Position numbers and translations under genes: made by a program
Notes under the pieces: generated by a model
What the model saw: only the letters and a program-made list of their open reading frames with translations
What the model was told of the DNA's origin: nothing
Database searches by the model: none
Assembly (NCBI GenBank): GCA_934130085.1
Contig: CAKOXK010000007.1
Location: 1-64,000, forward strand
Length of the DNA stretch: 64,000 nucleotides
DNA from: an uncultured Clostridia bacterium
GTDB taxonomy: Bacteria > Bacillota > Clostridia > TANB77 > CAG-508
Direction: 5' to 3'
In this document: one piece after another, positions 35,908 through 45,181 of the stretch
How the letters are laid out: every line of letters begins with the position of its first letter
Numbering within the stretch: the first letter of the stretch is position 1

Positions 35908-36666
35908 ATGTTAAATCAATTTTCAAGAACAGAGCTTTTAATTGGAAAAGAAGGAATTGAAAAATTAAAAAATACAAAAGTTGCAATTTTTGGTCTTGGT
36001 GGAGTTGGCTCATTTGTTGCAGAAGGCTTAGCAAGAGCTGGAGTCGGAAGCTTTATTCTTGTAGATGATGATAGAATTTGTTTAACAAATTTAAACAGGC
36101 AAATTATAGCAACAAGAAGAACAATAGGCAAATACAAAACAGAGGTAATGAGAGATAGAATTTTAGATATAAATCCTAATGCAGATATTGAAATATCAAA
36201 AGAATTTTTTATGCCTGATTCATCACATGATATGTTTGACTCTTCTGTTAATTATATTGTCGATGCTGTTGATACTGTAACAGCTAAGATTGAACTTGTC
36301 GTAACAGCAAATAATCTAAACATACCTATAATATCAGCTATGGGCACTGGAAATAAACTAGATCCAACTAAATTTGAGGTTACTGATATTTTTAAAACTG
36401 AGATGTGTCCACTTGCAAAGGTTATGAGAAAAGAACTTAGAAAAAGAAATATTAAACACTTAAAAGTTGTATACTCAAAGGAGGAACCAATAATACCAAA
36501 GAGCGAGGAAGAGAGTAGTTGCAAAACTAATTGCGTTTGTCCTCCAGGAACCAAGAGAAAGTGTTCAACTAGAAATCAAGTTCCAGGAAGCATTTCATTT
36601 GTGCCATCAGTAGCGGGGCTGATTATAGCGGGCGAAGTTGTAAAAGATGTATTAGGAGGAAATTAA
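35908..36666 (+). CDS. tcdA: tRNA threonylcarbamoyladenosine dehydratase TcdA-like (E1-like ThiF family)
   Basis: An E1-like ATP-binding enzyme of 252 residues. The nucleotide motif GLGGVGSFVAEGLARAGVG lies near residue 25, LTNLNRQI near 54 and DAVDTVTAKIEL near 115, as in TcdA/CsdL, which forms the cyclic t6A modification in tRNA. Near residue 205 there is a Cys-rich loop (SSCKTNCVCPPGTKRKCS) in the place of the usual catalytic or zinc-binding segment. YmdB begins one base after the stop. Confidence 0.87.
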   Translation: MLNQFSRTELLIGKEGIEKLKNTKVAIFGLGGVGSFVAEGLARAGVGSFILVDDDRICLTNLNRQIIATRRTIGKYKTEVMRDRILDINPNADIEISKEFFMPDSSHDMFDSSVNYIVDAVDTVTAKIELVVTANNLNIPIISAMGTGNKLDPTKFEVTDIFKTEMCPLAKVMRKELRKRNIKHLKVVYSKEEPIIPKSEEESSCKTNCVCPPGTKRKCSTRNQVPGSISFVPSVAGLIIAGEVVKDVLGGN

Positions 36667-36667
36667 T

Positions 36668-37432
36668 TTGAAAATTTTATGTGTTGGAGATTTAGTTGGA
36701 GAAAATGGACTTCAAAAATTAAGAAATGATTTGAAAAATATTCAAGAAGCAGAAAATATTGATTTTACAATAGTTAACGCTGAGAATGTTGCCGGTGGAA
36801 TGGGAATAACTACTAAAATATATAATGAATTATGCAAAATGAATATTGATGTTCTTACAATGGGAAATCATACGTGGGGAAAGAAAGATATATTCACGAT
36901 TTTAAAAAATGATAATATTGTTAGGCCAGCAAATTATTCAAGAGGAGTACCAGGACACGGCTACACAATTAAACAAAAAAATGGAATGAAGATTTGTGTA
37001 ATTAATCTAATTGGAAGAACAGATATGGGAGTATTATCTGATAATCCATTTACGTGTGCAGACAATATTATAAGAAATGTGGAGTCAGATATTATACTAG
37101 TTGATTTTCACGCCGAGGCATCTGCTGAAAAAATAGCAATGGGATATTATTTAGATGGCAGAGTATCAGCAATATTTGGTACACACACACACGTACAAAC
37201 GGCAGATGAACATATATTGAAAAACGGAACTGGTTACATTACTGATGTTGGGATGACAGGACCAAGCGAATCAGTTATTGGTATGGATATAGATGCATCA
37301 TTAAAAAGATTTGTAACGTCGATCCCAGAAAGATATAAGCTTGCTGAAGGAGAATGCAAGTTAAATGCTATATGCTTTGATATTGATGACGAAAGTAAGA
37401 AAACCAAAAAAGTTTATAAGATTAATACATAA
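36668..37432 (+). CDS. ymdB: YmdB-family metallophosphoesterase (2',3'-cyclic nucleotide phosphodiesterase)
   Basis: 254 residues starting KILCVGDLVGENGL, then NAENVAGGMGIT near residue 38, TMGNHTWGKKDI near 65, VDFHAEASAEK near 148 and GTHTHVQTAD near 174, the metal-binding motifs of the YmdB family (TIGR00282). B. subtilis YmdB helps choose between biofilm and motility. TTG start behind AGGAGG. rny-ymdB-spoVS is a common order; here rny is 17 kb away. Three tandem 3'-end palindromes follow directly after its stop. Confidence 0.9.
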   Translation: MKILCVGDLVGENGLQKLRNDLKNIQEAENIDFTIVNAENVAGGMGITTKIYNELCKMNIDVLTMGNHTWGKKDIFTILKNDNIVRPANYSRGVPGHGYTIKQKNGMKICVINLIGRTDMGVLSDNPFTCADNIIRNVESDIILVDFHAEASAEKIAMGYYLDGRVSAIFGTHTHVQTADEHILKNGTGYITDVGMTGPSESVIGMDIDASLKRFVTSIPERYKLAEGECKLNAICFDIDDESKKTKKVYKINT

Positions 37433-37810
37433 CTATTGTTTTCTCATGCCTTGCTCGCTGCAATCTTCGTTATCCGACTTGACTGTCGGAAGATTGCACC
37501 ATTCGTGCTTCGTATGTAGGCTACGCGGCATTTCTCGTCATATAAAAAATAAATATAATATTGTTTTCTCATGCCTTGCTTGCTGCAATCTTCGTTATCT
37601 GACATGACTTTCGGAAGATTGCACCATTCGTGCTTCGTATGTAGGCTACGCGGCATTTCGCGTCATAAAAAATAAATATAATATTGTTTTCTCATGCCTT
37701 GCTCGCTGCAATCTTCGTTATCCGACTTGACTTTCGGAAGATTGCACCATTCGCGCTTCGCTTGATCGCTGCGCGGCATTTCGAAAACAATATTATATTT
37801 ATTTTTTATT
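37433..37810 (+). repeat. 3'-end palindromic elements, copy 5 (three tandem units)
   Basis: Three units with periods of about 125 and 123 bases (TTGTTTTCTCATGCC at 37436, 37561 and 37684), beginning one base after the ymdB stop and in the same orientation. The inner hairpin TGCAATCTTC/GAAGATTGCA is kept in all three. The left arm of the second and third units (AAATAAATATAATATTG) pairs with the right end of the third (CAATATTATATTTATTT). The first two units have a changed right part (TCGTGCTTCGTATGTAGG). This fills most of the 516-base gap before spoVS. Confidence 0.85.
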
Positions 37811-37948
37811 ATATATGTTTGCAAATTTTGTCGGTTTTAGTCGATGAAAAGTTCAAAAAAATGGAAAAAACTACTAGACAATTCCTAAAAAATGGTATAT
37901 AAATATAACTGTAATTACAAAATCTATCAAAAATAATAGGAGGAATTA

Positions 37949-38209
37949 ATGGAAGTTTTAAAAATATCATCAAAATCTAATCCAAACTCAGTAGCTGGAG
38001 CTATTGCAGGTATGGTTAAAGATTCGAGAAAGGCAGAAATGCAGGCGATAGGAGCAGGGGCACTTAATCAGGCTGTTAAGGCAGTTGCAATTGCAAGAGG
38101 TTTTGTTGCACCATCAGGAGTTGATTTAGTTTGTATCCCAGCTTTTGCGGATGTTCAAGTTGAGGGCGAAGATAGAACTGGTATAAGGTTAATTGTGGAA
38201 TCAAGATAA
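37949..38209 (+). CDS. spoVS: Stage V sporulation protein S
   Basis: 86 residues with the highly conserved SpoVS sequence (EVLKISSKSNPNSVAGAIAG, AIARGFVAPSG, EGEDRTGIRLIVESR). SpoVS is an Alba-like small protein needed for later spore development; homologues also occur in non-sporulators. Ribosome binding site AGGAGG. A TTTTGTCGG sequence at 37826-37834 resembles a Spo0A box, but this is weak. Confidence 0.95.
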   Translation: MEVLKISSKSNPNSVAGAIAGMVKDSRKAEMQAIGAGALNQAVKAVAIARGFVAPSGVDLVCIPAFADVQVEGEDRTGIRLIVESR

Positions 38210-38391
38210 ATAAAAATTGCATATATGTTATTATTTTAAATGATTTACGTATATGTTTTTAGATTCAAGTTTTCTTTTAATGATTGACTTGAGTGATAAA
38301 TTGAATTTATTTAAGTAAAATGAATGAATTAAGATAGACTAATTAATTAAGTTAAAAATGTTAATTGAATTTAATTTAGTTATTGATTTTT

Positions 38392-38453
38392 ATGGGGGTT
38401 TAAGATGATTGCAATTGCTAGCATGCAATGTTATTCTTAGGCTCCATTTTTTT
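38392..38453 (+). terminator. Large hairpin terminator after spoVS
   Basis: Nested stems: ATGGGG with CTCCAT, TTTAAGA with TCTTAGG, and ATTGCA with TGCAAT at the top, followed by seven T. It is 180 bases after the spoVS stop, long for a simple terminator, so it could also be the 3' end of a small RNA. The rest of the 328-base gap is A/T-rich with nothing else recognised. Confidence 0.65.
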
Positions 38454-38537
38454 ATAAAAACGCTTGAAAATATGGTATGTTTATTATATTATAAATGTGT
38501 TTTATGAGATTTTTATTGTTAGAGAGGTTATGATGCA

Positions 38538-40121
38538 ATGAAATACGGAAGCAGGAATGTTTTTAAATATATATTTATACTTGTGGTTGTGTTATTGATT
38601 GCTGGTGCTATTTATTTTGTTTATTATAACGCTAATTCTAGAAAAGATAGTGATGATGAGGAAGAGGTTATTGATGATAGCAAGAACAGTGAGATAAGTG
38701 TTGTTGATAATTTAAAAATGGGTGTTTCTAATTATGATACGATGAATCCTTTATTAACGCAAAATAAGGAGATTATTAATATTGATAAGCTTATTTTTGA
38801 GCCACTTGTAAACATTATTTCTGATTATCATGCAGAGATGTGTTTGGCTAAATCAGTTACTAGAAAGACGAGTACTCAATATGAGATAAAGCTCGATACA
38901 TCAATAAAATGGCAAGATGGAGGTTCTTTATTTTCGAAAGATGTGGAGTTTACTATAAATCAGTTGAAACAAAATCAATCTCCTTATTCTACTAATGTTC
39001 AAAAGATTGTTAGTGTGGAAACTCCTGATTCTGAAACGGTTGTTATTAATTTGTCTGAAGAGGTTCCATATTTTGAATATGATCTTGATTTTCCTATTCT
39101 TTCTAGTTCATATTATTCAAATGAAGATTTTAATACATCTAGTAAAATTCCTATAGGAACAGGTATGTATAAAATTGCTAGTATTGATGAAAATACTATT
39201 CTTTTAATTAGGAATGACAGGTGGAGAAAGCTTAAAGAGCAAACGCCTAAAACCCAATCAATTTCTATACGTAAATTTTCTGCTATGGGAGAGGTATTTA
39301 ATGGATTCAAGCTAGGAAATATAGATGTAATAACTACTTACATGACTAATTATTCTGATTATGTAGGAACGATGGGATATAATAAAAAGGAATATAGTGG
39401 AAGATATTATGACTTTATATCCTTTAATTGTAATGATTCAATATTATCTGATAAATCTGTAAGAAGGGCAATTAATTATGCGATTAATAAAGATAATATA
39501 GTTTCATCAGTTTTTAACTATGGAAAGGTTAAGTCATATTCAGTTTTTGATTATGGTTCATTTTTACATAATAGTGCGTATAACGTAAATTATGATAAGG
39601 AAAAAGCAAAAAAAGAATTAGAAGATAATGAATGGGTTTATGCAAACGGAAAGTGGCAAAAAAATATAAATGGACACGTAAGAAAACTTATAATTTCTTT
39701 GATGATTAATGATGACAATGAAGACAGAATTAATGTTGCTAATAATATAAAGGCTCAGTTAGAGGATATTGGCATATCAGTAAATGTTGTAAAAGTTTCA
39801 AAGGACAAGTATTATGAAAATTTGGAAAGAAAAAATTATCAAATGACTTTGGCAGGGGTATTGCAATCTGTAAAGCCTGATATTTCATATTTTTATGGTA
39901 ATGGAAACATTGCAAATTATTCAAATGATGAAGTAAAAAGTAATATATATAATGCAGAAAAATATGATGATATACTAAAAACTGTAGCTGATGATGTTCC
40001 ATACATATCATTATATAGAAATAAAATTACACTACTACTAAATGCAAATGTAGGAGGAAATTTTAATCCCAATGCATTCTTTACATATTACAACTTTAAT
40101 GAGTGGTTTAGGCAACAATAA
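38538..40121 (+). CDS. Membrane-anchored solute-binding protein, peptide/nickel ABC type (SBP_bac_5)
   Basis: 527 residues resembling oligopeptide-binding proteins: LTQNKEIINIDKLIFEPLV near residue 72, IKWQDGGSLFSKDVEFTINQL near 117 split over two lines of the domain, and RRAINYAINKDNI near 314. It has an N-terminal membrane segment (about 10-29) but no lipobox Cys, so it stays anchored by an uncleaved helix. No permease or ATPase genes are nearby. The C-terminal lobe seems shorter than usual. Substrate unknown. A partial and a full 3'-end palindrome follow the stop. Confidence 0.8.
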   Translation: MKYGSRNVFKYIFILVVVLLIAGAIYFVYYNANSRKDSDDEEEVIDDSKNSEISVVDNLKMGVSNYDTMNPLLTQNKEIINIDKLIFEPLVNIISDYHAEMCLAKSVTRKTSTQYEIKLDTSIKWQDGGSLFSKDVEFTINQLKQNQSPYSTNVQKIVSVETPDSETVVINLSEEVPYFEYDLDFPILSSSYYSNEDFNTSSKIPIGTGMYKIASIDENTILLIRNDRWRKLKEQTPKTQSISIRKFSAMGEVFNGFKLGNIDVITTYMTNYSDYVGTMGYNKKEYSGRYYDFISFNCNDSILSDKSVRRAINYAINKDNIVSSVFNYGKVKSYSVFDYGSFLHNSAYNVNYDKEKAKKELEDNEWVYANGKWQKNINGHVRKLIISLMINDDNEDRINVANNIKAQLEDIGISVNVVKVSKDKYYENLERKNYQMTLAGVLQSVKPDISYFYGNGNIANYSNDEVKSNIYNAEKYDDILKTVADDVPYISLYRNKITLLLNANVGGNFNPNAFFTYYNFNEWFRQQ

Positions 40122-40352
40122 GTTTTGCGTGAAGGATGGCACGGCATATTTCGGAAGATTGCACCATTCGCGCTTCGCATGGAAGCTGCGCGGCATTTCG
40201 AAAACGTATTGTAAACAATTAATATTATATTGTTTTCTCATGCCTTACTCGCTGCAATCTTCGTTAGTCGAAAATAACTTTCGGAAGATTGCACCATTCG
40301 CGCTTTGCTTGATCGCTGCGCGGCATTTCGAAAATAATATAATATTAAATTA
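40122..40352 (+). repeat. 3'-end palindromic elements, copy 6 (one partial, one full unit)
   Basis: A right-half unit (about 40138-40204) and a full unit (40218-40352), both in the orientation of the upstream solute-binding protein gene. The full unit shows all parts: outer arms TTAATATTATATTGTTTTC and its mirror, ATGCC/GGCAT, TGCAATCTTC/GAAGATTGCA and CGCGC/GCGCG. It fills most of the gap before recA. Confidence 0.85.
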
Positions 40353-40403
40353 ATAAATAATAAAATAAATTTTAGAAACACAAAAATTTGTTTGCAAAAG
40401 GTA

Positions 40404-40449
40404 TTGACTTTTTTATTTTTATGGATATAATATAGCAAACAGGCGTTTA
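40404..40449 (+). promoter_or_regulatory. recA promoter with LexA-type SOS box
   Basis: TTGACT (40404-40409), 16-bp spacer, TATAAT (40426-40431), then CAAACAGGCGTTTA (40436-40449), which matches the Gram-positive LexA consensus CGAACRNRYGTTYC except at two positions. It would cover the transcription start. Confidence 0.7.
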
Positions 40450-40465
40450 AGATTAGGAGGATAAA

Positions 40466-41590
40466 ATGAATACAAAGAAAGAACAAGAAAATCAAAAAAT
40501 TAGTGCTGAGAAACAGAAGGCACTTGAAATGGCTATGGGTCAAATTGAGAAGCAGTTTGGCAAGGGTTCTGTAATGAAGTTGGGTGAGTTTAAGGCTACA
40601 AATATAGATGCAATCCCTACAGGTGCATTAAGTCTTGATATTGCACTTGGAATTGGTGGTATTCCAAAGGGTAGAATTATTGAAATTTTTGGACCTGAAT
40701 CTTCTGGTAAAACTACATTAGCTTTACACATGATTGCTGAGGCTCAAAAGAGAGGTGGAGAGGCTGCTTTTATTGATGCTGAGCATGCTCTTGATCCTAT
40801 TTATGCTAAGCATTTGGGTGTTGATATTGATAATTTGATTGTTTCTCAACCTGATACTGGTGAGCAGGCTCTTGAGATTGCTGAGGCTCTTGTTAGGTCT
40901 GGTGCGATTGATATAATTGTTGTTGATTCAGTTGCAGCTTTAGTTCCTAAGGCAGAGATTGATGGCGATATGGGCGATTCTCATGTTGGTTTACAAGCTA
41001 GACTTATGTCTCAAGCTTTACGTAAGTTAACTGGTGTAATTAATAAATCAAACTGTGTTATCGTATTTATAAATCAATTAAGAGAGAAGGTTGGAGTTTT
41101 ATTTGGTAATCCAGAGACTACTCCTGGCGGAAGGGCTCTTAAGTTCTATTCTTCAGTTAGACTTGATATTAGGAGAATTGAAAATATTAAACAAGATGGC
41201 GAGGTTCTTGGAAATAGAGTAAGAGTAAAAGTTGTTAAGAATAAAGTTGCTCCACCATTTAGAGAGGCTGAGTTTGATATAATTTATGGAAAAGGTATTT
41301 CTAAATCAGGTAATATACTTGATCTTGCTGTTAATCTTGATATTGTTGATAAGAGCGGTTCTTGGTTTTCTTATAATGGAGATAGAATTGGTCAAGGAAG
41401 AGAAAATGCAAAGAGGTATCTTGAAGAGAATCCAGCTATTATGAATGAGATTGAACAAAAGGTTAGAAATAATTTTAATGAAGCATTTGAAAAGAGCCTA
41501 GGAGAAGATGCAAATAAGGAAAATGCTGATGTTGCTATTGCTTCAGAGGATGAAGATGACGATGATTTCATTGAGGATGACGACGAATAA
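40466..41590 (+). CDS. recA: Recombinase RecA
   Basis: DNA strand exchange and activator of LexA cleavage. The 374-residue protein has Walker A GPESSGKTT near residue 74, the family signature ALKFYSSVRLDIRR near 222, the L1/L2 region with NQLREKVGVLFGNPETTPGG near 200, and an acidic C-terminal tail (EDEDDDDFIEDDDE). Ribosome binding site AGGAGG. recX follows after a 176-base gap. Confidence 0.98.
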   Translation: MNTKKEQENQKISAEKQKALEMAMGQIEKQFGKGSVMKLGEFKATNIDAIPTGALSLDIALGIGGIPKGRIIEIFGPESSGKTTLALHMIAEAQKRGGEAAFIDAEHALDPIYAKHLGVDIDNLIVSQPDTGEQALEIAEALVRSGAIDIIVVDSVAALVPKAEIDGDMGDSHVGLQARLMSQALRKLTGVINKSNCVIVFINQLREKVGVLFGNPETTPGGRALKFYSSVRLDIRRIENIKQDGEVLGNRVRVKVVKNKVAPPFREAEFDIIYGKGISKSGNILDLAVNLDIVDKSGSWFSYNGDRIGQGRENAKRYLEENPAIMNEIEQKVRNNFNEAFEKSLGEDANKENADVAIASEDEDDDDFIEDDDE

Positions 41591-41766
41591 TAAATTGATA
41601 TTAATAACTAATATTAATGAATAGATGTCTATTTTAATAATAAAAACTATTTGAAAGATTAACAAGCAACTAATAAAACGGACACCAAAAAACTAATTCT
41701 AAAAACAAATATTAATAATCAGTTGTTAATAAACGAATATTTACAAATATATATGAGGATTTTAAT

Positions 41767-42390
41767 TTGAAAATAATTAATAATATTTCACAGTTAGAGG
41801 AACACCTAAAATCAAAAGGTACTGATTTTACCGCAATAAAAGAGCAAGATTTAATACAGAAAAGTGAAAAAAGTTATAATGAAAGATCACTAATGAATAA
41901 CTCATTAGAAAATGAACCTTTAAAAAAGATTTTACATGATAATGATTTAGAGTATTTGAAAGAGTTAGATAGATGCAAGACTAGACTTTTGAAATACATA
42001 GTGTATAAGAAAAGAACAAAAGCGGAAATTAAGACAAAGTTTGCAAAAGATTTTAATGAGAATGTTTTAGATGATGCAATTTCTGAACTAGAAGAAAAAG
42101 GCTATATAAATGATGAAAATTATATAGAGAGAGCTGTAAATGAGTTTATAGCAATCAAAACTTTATCTATAAATGAAATTAAATATAAGTTAAAGACAAA
42201 AGGTCTTGCTTCTAGCCAGATAGATAATTATATTCAAAACCATTATGAAAGTTTAATTGAATATGAGAAAAAGTCAGCTAAAAAAATTTCTGTCAAATAT
42301 CAAGGTCTTGAGCAAATTAAATTGATTGCATATCTTAAGAAAAAAGGATACCAATCTGAAAGTATTAAACAAGCTCTAGAAGTTCTATAA
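41767..42390 (+). CDS. recX: Regulatory protein RecX
   Basis: RecX binds and inhibits RecA filaments. 207 residues, mostly alpha-helical, with the three-helix repeats of the family: CKTRLLKYIVYKKRTKAEIKTK, ISELEEKGYINDENYIERAVNEF near residue 115 and LKTKGLASSQIDNYI near 148, here quoted as short segments. Starts at TTG behind GAGG. Its place after recA supports the call. Confidence 0.85.
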   Translation: MKIINNISQLEEHLKSKGTDFTAIKEQDLIQKSEKSYNERSLMNNSLENEPLKKILHDNDLEYLKELDRCKTRLLKYIVYKKRTKAEIKTKFAKDFNENVLDDAISELEEKGYINDENYIERAVNEFIAIKTLSINEIKYKLKTKGLASSQIDNYIQNHYESLIEYEKKSAKKISVKYQGLEQIKLIAYLKKKGYQSESIKQALEVL

Positions 42391-42515
42391 GTTTTTATAT
42401 AATAAGCATCTAAGTGTGAAGCGCACTCCAAGATAAGACAAGCAAATTACATACATATTTAAACAGACTAATAGTTTAAGGATAATTGAAAACATTTGAA
42501 AGAGGAATAAATATA

Positions 42516-43271
42516 ATGCAAAATATTTTTACACTTGAAACAACTAAATATGCTATAAAAATTCAAAATTTTGAAGGTCCACTGGATTTACTATGTCATT
42601 TGATTGATGTAAACAAAATGGATATTTATGATGTAAATGTAGCAGAAATTACAGACCAATATATTGCATATATTAAGCAAATGGAAGAAATGGACTTAGA
42701 ACTTACAAGTGAGTTTTTATTAATGGCTTCTAATCTTCTATATTTAAAATCAAAAAAACTTTTACCTCGTACAGAAGAAAATGAGGAAATGCTTTCTGAG
42801 GAAGAACTCATTAGACGTATAGTAGAATATAAGAGCTACAAAGAAATTACTCCTAAGCTAAAAGAATTATATGATGAAAATTCAAAGAGGATATTTTTGA
42901 TATTACCTGAGAAAGTTGAATTACCAAAACTGAAATTAGAAGTGAACTATGATCCCAATATTATATATGAAACATATAAGAGAATAGTTGAAAATAATAA
43001 AACAAAGTTAAATAAAAATGCTAAAAATATTGAAAAGATAGCAATAGTTGAGCATTATACTGTTCAAGACACAGTAAAAACAATGTTTAGAGAACTAATA
43101 AGGAAATCCAATTTTGTATTTAATAAATTATTTGCACTAAATAGGTGCAATAAAGAAGAAGTAGTTACTGCTTTCTCTGGTCTTCTTGAAATGTCTAGAA
43201 GAGATAAAGTACAAACAAATCAAGAGGAATTATTTGGAGACATCGAAGTAACAAAAAAGAAAAAATGCTAA
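42516..43271 (+). CDS. scpA: Segregation and condensation protein A (ScpA)
   Basis: Kleisin subunit that bridges the SMC heads. 251 residues from ATG 42516 behind AGAGGA; the frame open from 42486 is not needed. The N-terminal signature FEGPLDLLCHLIDVNKMDIYD and SEFLLMASNLLYLKSKKLLP near residue 65 are clear, and the C-terminal winged helix (VVTAFSGLLEMSRRDKV, EELFGDI) is intact. scpB, usually the next gene, is not in this window; downstream genes run the other way. Confidence 0.93.
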   Translation: MQNIFTLETTKYAIKIQNFEGPLDLLCHLIDVNKMDIYDVNVAEITDQYIAYIKQMEEMDLELTSEFLLMASNLLYLKSKKLLPRTEENEEMLSEEELIRRIVEYKSYKEITPKLKELYDENSKRIFLILPEKVELPKLKLEVNYDPNIIYETYKRIVENNKTKLNKNAKNIEKIAIVEHYTVQDTVKTMFRELIRKSNFVFNKLFALNRCNKEEVVTAFSGLLEMSRRDKVQTNQEELFGDIEVTKKKKC

Positions 43272-43336
43272 AATAAACTGTTAGCATTTATCTTGTATGA
43301 TGTAAATGCTATACTAGACTAGTCTAGTCTAGCATT
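43263..43336. other. Hairpin and 32-base palindrome after scpA
   Basis: AAATGCTAA/TTAGCATTT (43263-43289) forms a 9-bp hairpin over the scpA stop. Then 43305-43336 is a 32-base palindrome without a loop, with one mismatch, whose centre is ACTAGACTAGTCTAGT. Its outer part repeats the AATGCTA/TAGCATT word of the first hairpin. Possibly a terminator or a protein-binding site. Confidence 0.5.
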
Positions 43337-43394
43337 ATTTCATAGTAGAATAATCAAATAGAAGAAGAACTTTTGAAAAAATCAGAAGTTTTCT

Positions 43395-43600
43395 TCTAAT
43401 CATATTTAATATTTAATATTTAAATCAAATATCAAATATTTATTACTAATTACTAATTATTAATTATTAATTATTAATTAGTAATTATTTATAATCTATA
43501 ATTTATAATTTATTATTTATTATCTATCCTTTATCACTTATTATTTATCACTTATTATTTATTATTTATTATATTATTTATTTATTGTGTCCTTTATTTA
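43395..43600. repeat. A/T-only low-complexity tract
   Basis: About 200 bases made almost only of A and T with short words such as AATTATTAATTATT and TTATTTATTA in tandem. It lies between the convergent 3' ends of scpA and ytfJ. No gene or clear structure. Confidence 0.7.
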
Positions 43601-43602
43601 AA

Positions 43603-44179
43603 CTACATGTCTGTTTCATCATATTCTGTAGCAAAACCAGATGAATAATCACCTTGTTCTTTATTATTTTTTATGTTGTTGGTTTCTTGTACTTTTTGAA
43701 CCGCTTTTTTTGTTATATTTTTAGAAACTTCTTCAATAGATTGGTTATTACTGTTATCTTTAATTTTTTGCAATTGTTTATCTATTATTACATTTACTCT
43801 GTCAACGATATCAGGAACCAAATCAAGCAATTTATCAAGAGCAGAAGAATGTTCTACGCTTAAAAGTTTTACTCCAGTTGATTGAATTACGATGAAGGCA
43901 ATAGGGTTGATACTTACACCAGCACCTGAGCCACCACCAAATGGCATTCTTACCACGTCTTCATTTTTTCCATCTTTAATATAACTACCGATCTTTTAGA
44001 GTCTTACCTTTAAACTCGCTTCCACCTGCTGCAAAACCAAAATTTACTTTAGAAACTGGAATTATACAAACATTATTTGTTGTTTCTATTGGCTCGCCAA
44101 TAATTGTGTTGACATCTACCATCTCTTTTATGGAATTCATGGCAGTATTCATTAAACCTTCAATAGGATAATCACTCAT
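43603..44179 (-). pseudogene. ytfJ: Sporulation protein YtfJ/GerW, frameshifted
   Basis: GerW (YtfJ) is a spore protein needed for germination in B. subtilis. The first part (44179-43985) reads MSDYPIEGLMNTAMNSIKEM through NFGFAAGGSEF and then hits a stop at KDR. The remainder, in another frame, continues IGSYIKDGKNEDVVRMPFGG and GSGAGVSINPIAFIVI to DETDM. One base change near 43985-44010, in the run before GATCGG, joins them. Both halves match the family, so the break is recent or is a sequence error. It sits one base after ytfI, its usual neighbour. Confidence 0.8.
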
Positions 44180-44180
44180 A

Positions 44181-44927
44181 TTAAATTTCCTCCAAATTAT
44201 TTAAATTTACTTTGTTAGCAATAGTTTGAGAGCTATTTTTTCTTGTATTATTGACTGAGGAAATAAAAATATTCACTATAGAAAATAATTTAAACGTAAT
44301 ATCCATTTTTAAGCTAGAGGAGAAGAAAAGTTTATTATTGTAAATAGGATGCACTGCAATCATATCCTCAGATATGGCGATCTTAGGAAGATTGCTATTA
44401 GGTGAAAGGGAAGCGAGCAAAACAATTGTTAAAATCAAATTAATTACTCCGCACATAATTGCAGTATAGCTTGCATTTTCTAATCCAAGGTTTACATTGA
44501 AATGCACGTTGCTTATCTTGATAATACTTGAATTATTAATCATTAAAGTTTGAATTATCTTGTTACGATCTTTTTTCTTATTATATTTACAGATATTTTT
44601 ACATTTTAAATTATTATATTTCTTTTGTTGTTTTTCAAAAATTGATTTTAGCCTTGAATTATCTATGGAACATACCTTAATAGGAACAATCGAAAAAAGT
44701 AGCAAATTAACAGATATATTGGTATCAAAAAAATCAAGCAACTTTACGTATTTTTTATCTTGAATTGCATGAGTAATATAAAAGATGAAATTCACTTCAT
44801 CATGAGAAAGATTTTTAAAAGAGCACTCATTTACATTTAAATGCTTAACACGAATTTTAATCGAAGACGTGCAAAAAACAACGATAAGAACTATAAAAGA
44901 AAACAATATAATAGGAAATACTCTCAT
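44181..44927 (-). CDS. ytfI: YtfI-like DUF2953 membrane protein
   Basis: 248 residues: an N-terminal membrane segment (about 4-20), a basic middle with many Lys and Cys (KCKNICKYNKKKDRNK near 110), a second hydrophobic segment (about 158-175) and a beta-rich C-terminus. Recognised chiefly from its place directly before ytfJ, as in Bacillus and Clostridium, where DUF2953 YtfI is a sporulation-operon partner of YtfJ. The sequence itself is divergent. Confidence 0.65.
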   Translation of the reverse strand: MRVFPIILFSFIVLIVVFCTSSIKIRVKHLNVNECSFKNLSHDEVNFIFYITHAIQDKKYVKLLDFFDTNISVNLLLFSIVPIKVCSIDNSRLKSIFEKQQKKYNNLKCKNICKYNKKKDRNKIIQTLMINNSSIIKISNVHFNVNLGLENASYTAIMCGVINLILTIVLLASLSPNSNLPKIAISEDMIAVHPIYNNKLFFSSSLKMDITFKLFSIVNIFISSVNNTRKNSSQTIANKVNLNNLEEI

Positions 44928-45107
44928 AAAATAACAACACCTTAATATTAACCTTTAACATATTCTTGACGTAAGAAAACAAAAATATACAAAAGCAAGA
45001 AGAAAAATGAGAGATAATCAAATAAAACGGTTCGTCAAGTTAACGGTGCATATATTTATTTTTTTACTTATCTAGAATGCAAGTGAAAAAATTGTGGAAA
45101 AATATGA

Positions 45108-45136
45108 TTGACATAAAATAAAAAATGTTCTATAAT
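45108..45136 (+). promoter_or_regulatory. Perfect consensus sigma-A promoter of the 45.2-kb gene
   Basis: TTGACA (45108-45113), 17-bp spacer, TATAAT (45131-45136). Exact consensus in both hexamers with optimal spacing. Confidence 0.85.
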
Positions 45137-45181
45137 GAAAATGTTGTTTAAAATTATTACTTCATTAGAGGAGCGCATATT

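Noticed and set aside
37433..37810. CRISPR array
   Set aside because: Only three units of about 124 bases, with no short identical repeats and unique spacers, and no cas genes. They are tandem copies of the palindromic element.
37820..37850. Spo0A box before spoVS
   Set aside because: TTTTGTCGG is one match to a short motif in A/T-rich DNA; not enough to call a regulatory site.
40072..40353. Protein-coding frames inside the palindromic elements (37.4-37.9 kb and 40.1-40.35 kb)
   Set aside because: Open frames of 70-90 codons recur on both strands only because the repeats are similar and lack stops. They have no ribosome binding sites and no conserved start.
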